A DNA stretch of 20,236 nucleotides from Rhabdothermincola_A sp041688815 (GCA_041688815.1 JBDNHK010000078.1:1-20236); one strand, 5' to 3'. Shown: positions 8,086-15,709, counted from the stretch's first letter. The notes: a model not told the origin generated them from the sequence alone. Numbers and translations: made by a program.

Positions 8086-8271
8086 TTACTCTCCTCGGAG
8101 GGCGGTGCCGGCCTCACCCGGGGGCGAGGGGATCAGAGCGGTACTTGAGCCCTCGACCCGGTGGCTGCCGATGGTGAACGAAGTGAAGTGTCGCCCACCG
8201 CCGGAGCGGCGCGCCACTTGGGCGGACACTCTCTCGAACCGCGCCGCGTGGATCGATCGACACACGGTCAC
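8086..8271 (-). CDS. Possible small coupled ORF, or leader of ctaC (uncertain)
   Basis: The 182-base space before ctaC contains a 61-codon frame that fits it exactly. It begins with a GTG overlapping the previous stop (GTGA) and ends with TAA immediately before the ctaC ATG. The predicted peptide is Arg-, Ser- and Gly-rich, has one Cys, no membrane segment and no family I recognise. About 80 percent of its third codon positions are G or C, somewhat lower than in the neighbouring genes. I find no clear TANNNT promoter box in this stretch. It may be a real small protein, an untranslated leader or simply a spacer; conservation of the frame would decide. Confidence 0.22.
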   Translation of the reverse strand: MTVCRSIHAARFERVSAQVARRSGGGRHFTSFTIGSHRVEGSSTALIPSPPGEAGTALRGE

Positions 8272-9125
8272 GGGGTCCCGATCATCGGCGGCGCCAGCCC
8301 CGATTCGGTGGTGGCTTCGCCACCGGACTGGCTGGTGGCCTCATCGCCCTTCTTTTCGAACTCACGCTCGCCGGCCAGGCCACCGATGATGCCGCCGGCG
8401 ATGATCATGAGGGCCCCGACCACCACCAGCGCGGTGAGCACGTAGCGCCCCGAGCTCGGTACGAACGCCAAGAGGATGGCGAGGCCGAAGACCACGACGG
8501 CGATGAGGGAGAACACGATCACCGAGCCGGTCTTCGACACGGCCAGCAGCACCCGGGAGATGCCGATGACCACGACGGCGACGGAGACCATCGCGACCAG
8601 CGGGACCCGCAAAGGATCGATGATGCGGTGGTACAACTCGGCGTTGGTGGCGTCGTCGCCGGTGGCCCGCTCGGCCCACGTGCGGAACGTCCAGGTGAAG
8701 CCGATGACGACCAGGAACCCGGCGCCACCGAGGGCCAGCCCGGTGCTGGCGGTGGCCACCCCGATGAGGATCAGGACGAGCCCGACGGCGGCGAAGGCGG
8801 GCAGGTAGTTCATGCCGGCCGGTCCCCGGGTGAGGGGCACGCTGTCGGTGTGCACGACCTCGGCCTCGGCCTCGGGGTCGGCGTCGCGGAAGGCCACCAG
8901 CAGACCGGCGAGACCAGCCGAGAGGGCGAACAACCCGACGAAGAGGGTGTAGGCGACATGGTTTCCGACGCCGCCCTTCCAACCGAGCGCGAGCGGGCCG
9001 ATCACCCGGTCGATGGGCGACTGTGCCTCGCTGGTGAACCCCACCACGAACGCGGCGAGGAGCGACAGGACGGCAAGACCGGCGAAGAACCGGAACGCGG
9101 GGGTGAACGCACGTGAACGCAGCAT
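8268..9125 (-). CDS. Seven-helix membrane protein, first half resembling actinobacterial oxidase subunit IV
   Basis: This 285-residue membrane protein has about seven hydrophobic segments, near residues 12-30, 54-78, 103-126, 127-149, 172-196, 202-226 and 230-252. In the first half, two helices, a soluble acidic stretch, then a pair of helices containing NYLPAFAAVG and GFTWTFRTW recall the layout of actinobacterial subunit IV (PF12270-like). This is my inference from architecture, not a clear motif match. The second half adds three helices and a polar tail rich in Glu, Ser and Gly. No metal-ligand motif is visible. The ATG at 9125 is eight bases after the stop of the subunit III-like gene. 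It completes a three-gene module with the oxidase-like proteins upstream. Confidence 0.7.
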   Translation of the reverse strand: MLRSRAFTPAFRFFAGLAVLSLLAAFVVGFTSEAQSPIDRVIGPLALGWKGGVGNHVAYTLFVGLFALSAGLAGLLVAFRDADPEAEAEVVHTDSVPLTRGPAGMNYLPAFAAVGLVLILIGVATASTGLALGGAGFLVVIGFTWTFRTWAERATGDDATNAELYHRIIDPLRVPLVAMVSVAVVVIGISRVLLAVSKTGSVIVFSLIAVVVFGLAILLAFVPSSGRYVLTALVVVGALMIIAGGIIGGLAGEREFEKKGDEATSQSGGEATTESGLAPPMIGTP

Positions 9126-9133
9126 GGGTCGGC

Positions 9134-9718
9134 CTACTTGGTGATGTAGATGGCGAGCCAGATGACGAAGAACACCGCGGTCTGGGCGTACCAGGTGAGG
9201 GCGGCGGCGGAGATCCCATCGTGCTGACGGCTGGTGAACTGTCCGCCAAGGGCCCTTATGGCCATGAGGGACAGGTAGGTCATCGAAGCCAGGAGGAACG
9301 CGATGTGACCGGCGGTGATGGTGTAGATGAGCACGGCCTGCGGCGTGGCGGCGACGTCGAGCTTCATCAGGCTGTACAGGTACGCCGTCATCACGACGAC
9401 CATGAACCCGAACAGCAACGTGAGGCCCAGCGCCAGGTAGGCGTTGACCCGGTCGTCCCGGGCGATGGCGAAGACCGCCCACTGCACCGAGAGACATCCC
9501 ATCAACAACGTCGCCAGCATGATGTTGGGCTGGTCGAGCGGGATGGTCACACCCTTGGGAAGCCAGGTGTCGCCGGCAGTGACGACGGCCGAACGCTCGG
9601 CCAGGTAGACGCCCAGGAGGCCCAGGAAGACCATGACGGCCGCCGCAGTGGCGAACGCCGTGCCCACCATCAACACCCGGGGACGCGTCACCGGTGGGGC
9701 GAGAGAAGCGGTGGCCAC
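9134..9718 (-). CDS. Divergent cytochrome oxidase subunit III-like protein
   Basis: This 194-residue protein has five predicted helices (about 14-40, 68-86, 92-117, 127-153 and 172-192) laid out like CtaE. By hand alignment, the CtaE signatures are replaced. The Glu of LASECLLF becomes Ala/Val in TAAAVMVF, GFHGVHV corresponds to ITAGHIAF, and YWHFVDVVW corresponds to TWYAQTAVF. The fold seems kept while the conserved polar residues are lost. The GTG start is only three bases after the stop of the subunit I-like gene, so the two are tightly coupled. It is probably the partner of that protein. Assignment to the subunit III superfamily rests on length, topology and neighbourhood more than on motifs. 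Confidence 0.75.
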   Translation of the reverse strand: MATASLAPPVTRPRVLMVGTAFATAAAVMVFLGLLGVYLAERSAVVTAGDTWLPKGVTIPLDQPNIMLATLLMGCLSVQWAVFAIARDDRVNAYLALGLTLLFGFMVVVMTAYLYSLMKLDVAATPQAVLIYTITAGHIAFLLASMTYLSLMAIRALGGQFTSRQHDGISAAALTWYAQTAVFFVIWLAIYITK

Positions 9719-9721
9719 GGC

Positions 9722-11299
9722 TCAGGCCTCCTCGGCCGACTCGGCCGCATCGAGAAGCGGTTCAGGGGATCGGACGACCTCGAGCTCACCGAAGTTGCCG
9801 GACTCGGGCGGTGAAGTGGGGGCCCATTCGAGACTCTGGCCCCGGCCCCATGCGTCGGCCCCGGGCCGGTCGCCCTTCGTGGCGAGCACCAGGGCGATGA
9901 TGGCGACCACGAGCGCCAACGCCATCAGACCAGCGCCGAGGGAGCCGACGGCATGGAGGGCACCGGCGGCATCGGCCAGGCCGGTGAAACGGTCGGCGAA
10001 ACCGAGGATCAACAGGGGCAGGCCACCCAGTACCCCTCCGGCGAAGGCGAGCAGGACGGAGAACTTGGCCAGGGGTTCGTTGGCGAAGCGAGCGCGGATC
10101 TTCGGTGACCAGTAGAAGAGGCCAGCCATGGCGGCGGCGAGCCCGGCCGCCACGACCAGGGCGAAGTGGCCGCTGGCGTACACGCTGGTCTCACGAAGGC
10201 GGAGAGGGGTGACGGCGAACAGCGCGCCGGCGACGACGGCGAGCAGGAACAGCAGGATCGCCACGACCGCCAGCCCCACCGCGGCGCGCGCCGGCGGGCG
10301 GCCGGCGCGGATGGTGGAGACCCAGGCTCCCACCAGCAACAGCACCGGCAGCACGATGAGCAGCGAGAAGCCCACCCACACGGCCTGGTCGGCGACGTCG
10401 GGGTAGAAGTACGGCTGAGCGAAGGCACCGAAGCTGAGAGCGCCGAACGCCCCGATGCCGAAGAGAACGAAACCCCGGTGAGCCTGACGGACGCCGCACA
10501 GGGTGACGAGCAGGTCGGTGATGATGCCGAGGGCGGGGATCACGAACGCGTAGATCTGGGGCTGGGCGACGGCCCACGAGACCTGAGAGAACTGGTTGGC
10601 GCCCACTCCGAACACGCTCGGACGACCGTAGCGATGGTCGACATAGACCAACAGCACATTGGCGGCGAGGACGGGCAGGGTGAGCATCCACATCGAACCG
10701 CCGACGAGGCCGGCCCACGTGGTGGCCGGCACCCGATCGAGCGACATGCCCGTCGTGCGCAGGGTGATGGCCGTGGTGAGCATGCACACCGTGCCCAGCA
10801 GGAGTGCGGCGATCACGCCGAGCAGACCCACGAGCATGAGATCGACGGCCTCGCGGCGCGAACCGCCGAACCCTCCGTCGATGGCGTTGGCCACGATCAG
10901 CACGCCCCCGCTGAGCAGCCACGTCCAGAAGGCCAGGGCGGCGGCACGAGGGAAGGCGACGGTGTTGGCACCCACTTGCATCGGGACGATCGCCGTGAGG
11001 ATGCCGAGCATGAGCGGCACCACCACCAGCAGCACCAGGCTCAGGCGACCGGCGGTGAACAGGGTGGAGGCCACGTTGGTGGCGAGGAGAGTCTCGTCGC
11101 CGATCTGGTTGGCCTCGACGAGCGCGGAAGCCACCCAGCCGGCCACGCCGAACAGCAGCGAGGCGCCGATCCAGAGCCGGCCGAGGGTGAGGTGGTCGCC
11201 GCTGCCGAACACCGTGTTCGGTGATCGGGTCAGGACCTCGGCTTCGACCTCGGCGTCGACCTCGGGCTCAGCCTCCGGTCTCGTGTCGGTTATGGCCAT
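9722..11299 (-). CDS. Oxidase subunit I-like protein lacking heme and copper ligands
   Basis: This 525-residue protein has roughly twelve hydrophobic segments and clear subunit I landmarks: VPMQVGANTVAFPR near 105-118, a WAVAQPQIY segment at 242-250, and MAGLFYWSPKIRA around 390. Compared by hand with the genuine CtaD here, His96 becomes Gly84. H-P-E-V-Y becomes Q246-P-Q-I-Y250, and the His-His pair becomes Gln295-Pro296. VAHFHY becomes ASGHFA, with one His (378) that is off register or unpaired. The D-channel Asp and Asn become Thr113 and Ala120, and the K-channel Lys is absent. It therefore cannot be a normal oxidase. Both paralogues open with M-A-I-T-(E/D)-x-R-P. AGGAG lies just before the ATG, although spacing is short. 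The reading frame is intact. It is first in the module with the subunit III-like and seven-helix genes. Function unknown. Confidence 0.85.
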   Translation of the reverse strand: MAITDTRPEAEPEVDAEVEAEVLTRSPNTVFGSGDHLTLGRLWIGASLLFGVAGWVASALVEANQIGDETLLATNVASTLFTAGRLSLVLLVVVPLMLGILTAIVPMQVGANTVAFPRAAALAFWTWLLSGGVLIVANAIDGGFGGSRREAVDLMLVGLLGVIAALLLGTVCMLTTAITLRTTGMSLDRVPATTWAGLVGGSMWMLTLPVLAANVLLVYVDHRYGRPSVFGVGANQFSQVSWAVAQPQIYAFVIPALGIITDLLVTLCGVRQAHRGFVLFGIGAFGALSFGAFAQPYFYPDVADQAVWVGFSLLIVLPVLLLVGAWVSTIRAGRPPARAAVGLAVVAILLFLLAVVAGALFAVTPLRLRETSVYASGHFALVVAAGLAAAMAGLFYWSPKIRARFANEPLAKFSVLLAFAGGVLGGLPLLILGFADRFTGLADAAGALHAVGSLGAGLMALALVVAIIALVLATKGDRPGADAWGRGQSLEWAPTSPPESGNFGELEVVRSPEPLLDAAESAEEA

Positions 11300-11392
11300 A
11301 TCTCCTGGGACCTCGCTCGAGCAGTGACACTCGGGCCGGCGCGCAGACCGGCAAAGAACGACCGAACGTCCGGAGACGCCCTACGGCGTTGG

Positions 11393-11398
11393 ACTCTA
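11393..11398 (-). promoter_or_regulatory. Predicted -10 box upstream of the oxidase-like module
   Basis: TAGAGT on the minus strand is preceded, at 18 bases, by TTCGAT as a possible -35. Initiation about seven bases downstream would give a leader of roughly 85 bases, unlike the leaderless starts elsewhere in the window. The gap between ctaB and the next start is 140 bases. It also holds a weak 5-bp hairpin (ACGCC/GGCGT) just downstream of this box. Confidence 0.4.
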
Positions 11399-11439
11399 CA
11401 CACGCCGCGAGAACCGATCGAAAACCGTCGACGCCGGGC

Positions 11440-12336
11440 TCAGAGGCCCGAACGCACGAGCTCGTCCAGCGCCATCGCCCCGAACAGCAAGGTGACGTAG
11501 GTGATGGAGAAGGTGAAGAGGCGCATGGCCACGGCGGTGGACTCGGTGCGAAGCAGTTGCACGGCGAAACCGGTGAACACCGCCCCCAGCACCAGTGCGG
11601 CGCTGCCGTAGATCCAGCCCATCTGGCCGACGGGCACGAAGCACAGGGTGAGCAACCACAGCCACACCGTGTAGACGAGGATCCGGACCGAGGTGGCATG
11701 CAGGGTGGTGACCGAGGGGAGCATCGGCACGTCGGCCGCGGCGTAGTCGTCCTTGTAGCGGATGGCGAGGGCCCAGAAGTGAGGCGGCGTCCAGAAGAAG
11801 AGGATGGCGAAGAGCAGAACCGGCGGCCAGGCCAGCGAGTCGGTGACGGCGGACCAGCCGATGAGCACCGGCGCGGCGCCGGCGGCGCCGCCGATCACGA
11901 TGTTGCTCTTCGACGAGCGCTTGAGCCAGAGGGTGTAGACGAATACGTAGAACAAGCAGGCCGCGACGGCCAGCACCGCGCTGAGCAGGTTGACGAACGC
12001 CCACAGCCAGGCGAACGCCACGAACTCGAGCCCGATGGCGAACGTGAGGGCGGCCCGGGGCGTGAGCACACCGGTGACCAGAGGTCGGTTGCGGGTGCGC
12101 TTCATGATGGCGTCGATGTCGCGATCGACGTACATGTTGATGGCGTTGGCGCCACCGGCGGCGAAGGTGCCGCCGACGACGGTGGCCACCATCAGCCAGA
12201 CCGAGGGCAGGCCCTGTTCCGCCACGATCATCGTGGGCACGGTGGTGATGAGCAGGAGCTCGATGATCCGGGGTTTGGTGAGCGCGACATAACCCCGGAG
12301 ACGCAGAGAAAGGGGAACGCGAGCGTCGGTCTTCAT
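11440..12336 (-). CDS. ctaB: Protoheme IX farnesyltransferase (heme O synthase)
   Basis: This membrane prenyltransferase of the UbiA superfamily adds a farnesyl group to heme b to make heme O, the precursor of heme A for the oxidase encoded downstream. The 298-residue length is typical. The first Asp-rich, Mg-binding motif is NMYVDRDID (67-75), followed by the family KRTRNRPL (79-86). The second conserved region is RYKDDYAAADVPMLP. About eight to nine helices are apparent. ATG 12336 is preceded by a TACCAT box nine bases upstream. It is divergent from ctaA, which carries out the next step, so the two heme A genes share a regulatory region. The oxidase-like module follows after 140 bases on the same strand. 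Confidence 0.97.
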   Translation of the reverse strand: MKTDARVPLSLRLRGYVALTKPRIIELLLITTVPTMIVAEQGLPSVWLMVATVVGGTFAAGGANAINMYVDRDIDAIMKRTRNRPLVTGVLTPRAALTFAIGLEFVAFAWLWAFVNLLSAVLAVAACLFYVFVYTLWLKRSSKSNIVIGGAAGAAPVLIGWSAVTDSLAWPPVLLFAILFFWTPPHFWALAIRYKDDYAAADVPMLPSVTTLHATSVRILVYTVWLWLLTLCFVPVGQMGWIYGSAALVLGAVFTGFAVQLLRTESTAVAMRLFTFSITYVTLLFGAMALDELVRSGL

Positions 12337-12345
12337 CGCCAGCCG

Positions 12346-12376
12346 ATGGTAGGCGCCGCCTCCGCCGGCCGGACAA
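12346..12376 (-). promoter_or_regulatory. Predicted ctaB promoter
   Basis: On the minus strand TTGTCC (12371-12376) and TACCAT (12346-12351) are 19 bases apart. The -10 ends nine bases before the ctaB ATG, so the transcript is leaderless or nearly so. The layout matches the ABC exporter promoter closely (TTGTCT, 19 bases, TAGCGT). Confidence 0.6.
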
Positions 12377-12427
12377 TCGAACCGGCGGCCGGTCGGTTGT
12401 CACCCCGAGGCAAATGGGGCCGGGCGA

Positions 12428-12457
12428 TTGGGTGCTCCATGGGCCCTCCCGTACCAT
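12428..12457 (+). promoter_or_regulatory. Predicted ctaA-clpS promoter
   Basis: TTGGGT (12428-12433) and TACCAT (12452-12457) are separated by 18 bases. TACCAT ends seven bases before the ctaA GTG, implying a leaderless start. The same hexamer TACCAT serves ctaB on the other strand about 100 bases away. Confidence 0.6.
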
Positions 12458-12464
12458 CGGTTCC

Positions 12465-13415
12465 GTGCGGTTGCCGCGACTCTCCCCCCGGACCTATCAG
12501 CGCGTCACGTTCCTCGCGGCGATGGCGCTGGCCTTCATCATCGTGACCGGGGCCGGCGTCCGACTCACCGGCTCGGGGCTCGGCTGCTCCGACTGGCCGA
12601 CCTGCGAGCAGAACCAGTTCGTGGCCGACATGGGCGACGTGAACGCGGCCATCGAGTTCGTGAACCGTCTCATCACCGGCCTCGTGTCCGTGGCCGTGAT
12701 GCTGGCCGTGCTCGGCTCGCTGCTCAGAGTGCCCCGACGACGAGACCTCACCCGGTGGTCGCTCGGTCTGGTCGCCGGTGTCATCGGCCAGATCGTGCTC
12801 GGGGGGCTCGTGGTCCTCTTGCACCTCGCCCCTCCGTTCGTGATGGGCCACTTCGTGCTGTCGATGGTCCTGATGTGGAACGCCGTCGTGCTCTACGAGC
12901 GAGCCGGTCACGACGGCTCCCCGGGTCTGCCTCTCGTCCCGCCGCGGATCCGCACCCTCGGCCGGGCTCTCGTCGTCTCCGGGGCCGCGGTCATCCTGTC
13001 GGGCACCGTCGTCACCGGCACGGGGCCCCACGGTGGTGACGAGACCGTCGAGCGATTGCCGCTGGAGCTCATGGAGGTCGTGCGGATCCACAGCGTGCTG
13101 ATGTGGATCTTCCTCGGGCTCGCCGTGTGGACGCTGTGGGAGCTACACCGAAGCGGAGCCCCGGTCGGGGTGGACCGGCGGGCCAAGGTCCTCGTGGGCG
13201 CGATCGTGTTCCAGGGGATCGTCGGCTACGCCCAGTACTTCACTGGCGTTCCCCCGTGGCTGGTGGCACTGCACATCGCCGGGAGCATCGCCGTGTGGGT
13301 GGCGGTGCTTCGCTTCCAGCTCGGACTGATGGCCCACCCAGCCGAGAGGGACCCACGCACCCACCGGCCTCGACTCGCACCGATGCTCGACGCCGAACCC
13401 GCTCGCTCCGGCTGA
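12465..13415 (+). CDS. ctaA: Heme A synthase
   Basis: This membrane enzyme of 316 residues oxidises the C8 methyl of heme O to a formyl group, yielding heme A. It has eight predicted helices in two related halves. Visible signatures are GAGVRLTGSGLGCSDWPTC (29-47), the IEFVNRLITG helix (63-72), LLHLAPPFVMGHF (118-130), TGTGPHGGD (184-192), RIHSVLMW (207-214) and VALHIAGS (267-274). These supply His120, His129, His209 and His270. The helix position that is His in Bacillus CtaA (ExxHR) is Asn67 here; I believe this is usual in actinobacteria. GTG 12465 is chosen from the -10 box seven bases upstream; an ATG at 12414 would add 17 poor residues across the promoter. The stop overlaps the clpS ATG by one base. 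Confidence 0.95.
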   Translation: MRLPRLSPRTYQRVTFLAAMALAFIIVTGAGVRLTGSGLGCSDWPTCEQNQFVADMGDVNAAIEFVNRLITGLVSVAVMLAVLGSLLRVPRRRDLTRWSLGLVAGVIGQIVLGGLVVLLHLAPPFVMGHFVLSMVLMWNAVVLYERAGHDGSPGLPLVPPRIRTLGRALVVSGAAVILSGTVVTGTGPHGGDETVERLPLELMEVVRIHSVLMWIFLGLAVWTLWELHRSGAPVGVDRRAKVLVGAIVFQGIVGYAQYFTGVPPWLVALHIAGSIAVWVAVLRFQLGLMAHPAERDPRTHRPRLAPMLDAEPARSG

Positions 13416-13714
13416 TGGCCCCGGCGCCCGCCGAAGCCCCCGTCGAGGTCGAGGAGCCCACGACCGACGCCGCTCCCGAGTTCGCACGGCCCTGGGTCGT
13501 GATCGTCTGGAACGACCCCATCAACCTCATGAGCTACGTCACGTTCGTGCTCCAGAAGCTTTTCGGGTACAGCCGCCCGAAGGCCGAGTCGCTGATGCTG
13601 GACGTCCACGAGAAGGGCCGGGCCGTGGTCTCGTCGGGGAGCCAGGAAAAGGCCGAGCTCGACGTGTTCCGGCTCCACGAACACGGTCTTTGGGCCACGA
13701 TGCAGCAGGACTGA
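13415..13714 (+). CDS. clpS: ATP-dependent Clp protease adaptor ClpS
   Basis: ClpS delivers N-degron proteins, those with bulky hydrophobic N termini, to the Clp AAA+ unfoldase for degradation. The protein is 99 residues: a flexible Pro/Ala/Glu-rich tail (1-26), then the core. The substrate pocket is visible in WNDPINLMSYV (32-42), with Asn33 and Asp34 that bind the alpha-amino group. DVHEKGRAVV (63-72) carries the conserved His. The start ATG overlaps the ctaA stop as TGATG, so its translation is coupled to heme A synthase. It is followed one base later by the DUF2017 gene, its usual neighbour in actinobacteria. Confidence 0.96.
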   Translation: MAPAPAEAPVEVEEPTTDAAPEFARPWVVIVWNDPINLMSYVTFVLQKLFGYSRPKAESLMLDVHEKGRAVVSSGSQEKAELDVFRLHEHGLWATMQQD

Positions 13715-13715
13715 C

Positions 13716-14195
13716 GTGGGCCCTTTCAGCCGTCGCAGGGTGCGCGCCGACGGGTCCGACCGCTTCGTCGTGCGACTCGACGACGTGGAGCGCAGAGTGC
13801 TGGCCGACGTGTGCTCACAGCTCGCCGGAGCCATCGAGCAAGGAGCCGATGGAGAGGCGTTCCGGCGGTTGAAGCCGGTCGCTCACGCCGGCGATGCCGA
13901 ACTCGAGGCGGGCTACCGGGCCCTGGTGGACGACGAGCTCAACACCAAGCGCCTCGGCGATCTCCGCGCCGTCGTGGAGGGAGCATCGTCCCGTGAGCTC
14001 GACCGCGAGGGCCTCGAACGCTGGATGACGGCGATCAACGCCGTGCGCCTGGTGCTCGGCACGCTGCTCGACGTGAGCGAGGACGACCCCGGCCCGCTCG
14101 ATCCCAACGACCCCGAGATGCCCACGCTGGCCGTCTACCACTTCCTCGGAGGCCTGTTGGAAGAGATCGTCCAGGCCCTCACCGCCACGTTGTAG
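13716..14195 (+). CDS. DUF2017 family protein
   Basis: This soluble, mostly helical protein of 159 residues has no membrane segment or signal peptide. It fits the DUF2017 family by its position directly after clpS, its length, and segments such as RRLKPVAHAGDAELEAGYR, the W-M-x-x-I-N-A-V-R-L helix, and the C-terminal YHFLGGLLEEIVQAL. The biochemical role of the family is not established; constant pairing with clpS suggests a link to Clp proteolysis. The GTG start is one base after the clpS TGA. The gene ends four bases from the convergent protease gene. Confidence 0.85.
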   Translation: MGPFSRRRVRADGSDRFVVRLDDVERRVLADVCSQLAGAIEQGADGEAFRRLKPVAHAGDAELEAGYRALVDDELNTKRLGDLRAVVEGASSRELDREGLERWMTAINAVRLVLGTLLDVSEDDPGPLDPNDPEMPTLAVYHFLGGLLEEIVQALTATL

Positions 14196-14199
14196 GCGG

Positions 14200-15702
14200 T
14201 CAGTTGAGACAGGCGATGGCGGCGTCGGTGCCCCGCTGGCGGGCCTCGGTCTCGGAAACGGCGACACCGCTGCTGAGTTGCTCCGGCGTGATCTGGGCGA
14301 CGATGTAGTCGGCGAAACAGGTGGCCTGGTCGATGGTGGTTCGGGGCTGCCCGAGCACCTGACGCAGCACGTCGAGCCGGACGGCGGCGTACTGGACGGC
14401 GATGGTGGCGCGGTCGTCGTTCGGACGCGGAGCGTCGGCGGACTCGCAGACCCTGAGCACCGAAACCGTCCCCGTGCGCTCGACCGATGCCGACCCGGTG
14501 GGCCCCGCTGCGACCCACCCCCGGAAGGAGTCGGCGAGCCGATCGGTGGCCGGGGCATCGACGCCGACCGCGGCCACCGCTATGCAGTTCCTCCCGTCCT
14601 GGCGGTAGGTGACGGAGTTGTCGCCGGCCCACCCGTCGACAGCGGTGAGGGCCTGGCGGGGATCGATGCGCTCGGCGAGGGTGACGAGCAGCGCCAGGGC
14701 TCCGAAGTCGCTCTCGTCGAGCCGTTCCTGGCCGGCCCCGAGGACGGGCGCCTGGACCTCGACCGGGTCGGCGTTGGCGAAGAACCGCTTCGGAGCAAGG
14801 AGCTCGACCTCACTCGACGGCGGGTCGATCAGGGCGTTGTCGATCTCGAGGTTCCCTCCGTCGGTGTCGAGGACCTGGACGAACGGCCGACCGATCGCAT
14901 AGGGGCTGGCGAAGAGGGCACGAAGCACATCGGGAACGTCGGCCAGACCTTCGGTCACCGACGAACTGATCTCCTCGGAACGTCGCTCGTAGGCGGCGCT
15001 CTCGGCGTCGGTGAACTGATCGATGAAGCGGTCCTCGACGACCGTGGCGTCGCCTTCGGCCACGGTTCGGAAGGTCGCGGCCTTCATGTCGTCCATCGTG
15101 TCGCGTCGATCGAGGTCGAAGTGCTGGTCCTGCCAGGCGTGGGTGAGCTCGTGCACGACGCTGACCTTCGCCATCTCGTCGAGGTTCTCGCCTCGAATGG
15201 TGATGGTCTCGCCCTTACTGTCGTAGAAGGCCAAGGTGCCCTCACCGACCAGCTGCTCGGTCTGGGCGGCAAGATCGAAATCGGCCGGCACCAGGCCGAG
15301 GGCACGGAGCTGGGCCGTGGAAACCGCCAAGGCCTTCTCGTCCTCGGTCGTGGCTTCGTCGACCGAGCCGGTGATCTTCGCGCGAAAGGCTTCGTCGTCG
15401 AGGAACTCGACGGCAACCGGGTGCTTGAACGGGCGCCCCCGGGTTTGGGCCACGAAGGCGGCGAGCGGCTCGACCCGGGGGTCCCACCGCGGCGACGGGT
15501 CACCCCCCTCGTCGACGGCACCGGCCGCCACCTCTCGGATGGAGGTCGTGGCGGCGATGGCCACGATGACCCCGGCCAAGGCGAGAGCCACGATCACGAT
15601 GGCGGCCATACCCACGATGGCCGGCCCCCGACTGTTGGCCCCCGGCGCACCCGGAGGGGTTGCGACGGGGCCCGAGGCACCGATCGGCGGGGTGGGCAAC
15701 AT
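14200..15702 (-). CDS. Membrane-anchored HExxH metalloprotease-like protein
   Basis: This 500-residue protein has a Pro/Gly-rich cytoplasmic N terminus, one transmembrane helix (about 28-50) and a large extracytoplasmic domain. A zinc-protease signature is clear in VVHELTHAWQDQHFDL, with His184, Glu185 and His188. AEGDATVVED about 30 residues later probably supplies the third ligand, Glu216. I recall this HELTHAxQDQHFDL...EGDAT pattern from actinobacterial and archaeal proteins of unknown substrate. The C-terminal 250 residues show no motif I recognise; several scattered Cys could form disulfides. I start it at ATG 15702, because a TAGCGT -10 box ends seven bases upstream. The GTG at 15711 would lie within that box. 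The stop is four bases from the DUF2017 stop on the other strand. Protease activity is inferred. Confidence 0.85.
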   Translation of the reverse strand: MLPTPPIGASGPVATPPGAPGANSRGPAIVGMAAIVIVALALAGVIVAIAATTSIREVAAGAVDEGGDPSPRWDPRVEPLAAFVAQTRGRPFKHPVAVEFLDDEAFRAKITGSVDEATTEDEKALAVSTAQLRALGLVPADFDLAAQTEQLVGEGTLAFYDSKGETITIRGENLDEMAKVSVVHELTHAWQDQHFDLDRRDTMDDMKAATFRTVAEGDATVVEDRFIDQFTDAESAAYERRSEEISSSVTEGLADVPDVLRALFASPYAIGRPFVQVLDTDGGNLEIDNALIDPPSSEVELLAPKRFFANADPVEVQAPVLGAGQERLDESDFGALALLVTLAERIDPRQALTAVDGWAGDNSVTYRQDGRNCIAVAAVGVDAPATDRLADSFRGWVAAGPTGSASVERTGTVSVLRVCESADAPRPNDDRATIAVQYAAVRLDVLRQVLGQPRTTIDQATCFADYIVAQITPEQLSSGVAVSETEARQRGTDAAIACLN

Positions 15703-15709
15703 GGGCTCC

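Noticed and set aside
11420..11450. ctaB terminator hairpin (CGGGC/GCCCG around the stop codon)
   Set aside because: The stem is only five pairs, overlaps the stop codon and lacks a proper T-tract, so it is too weak to call.
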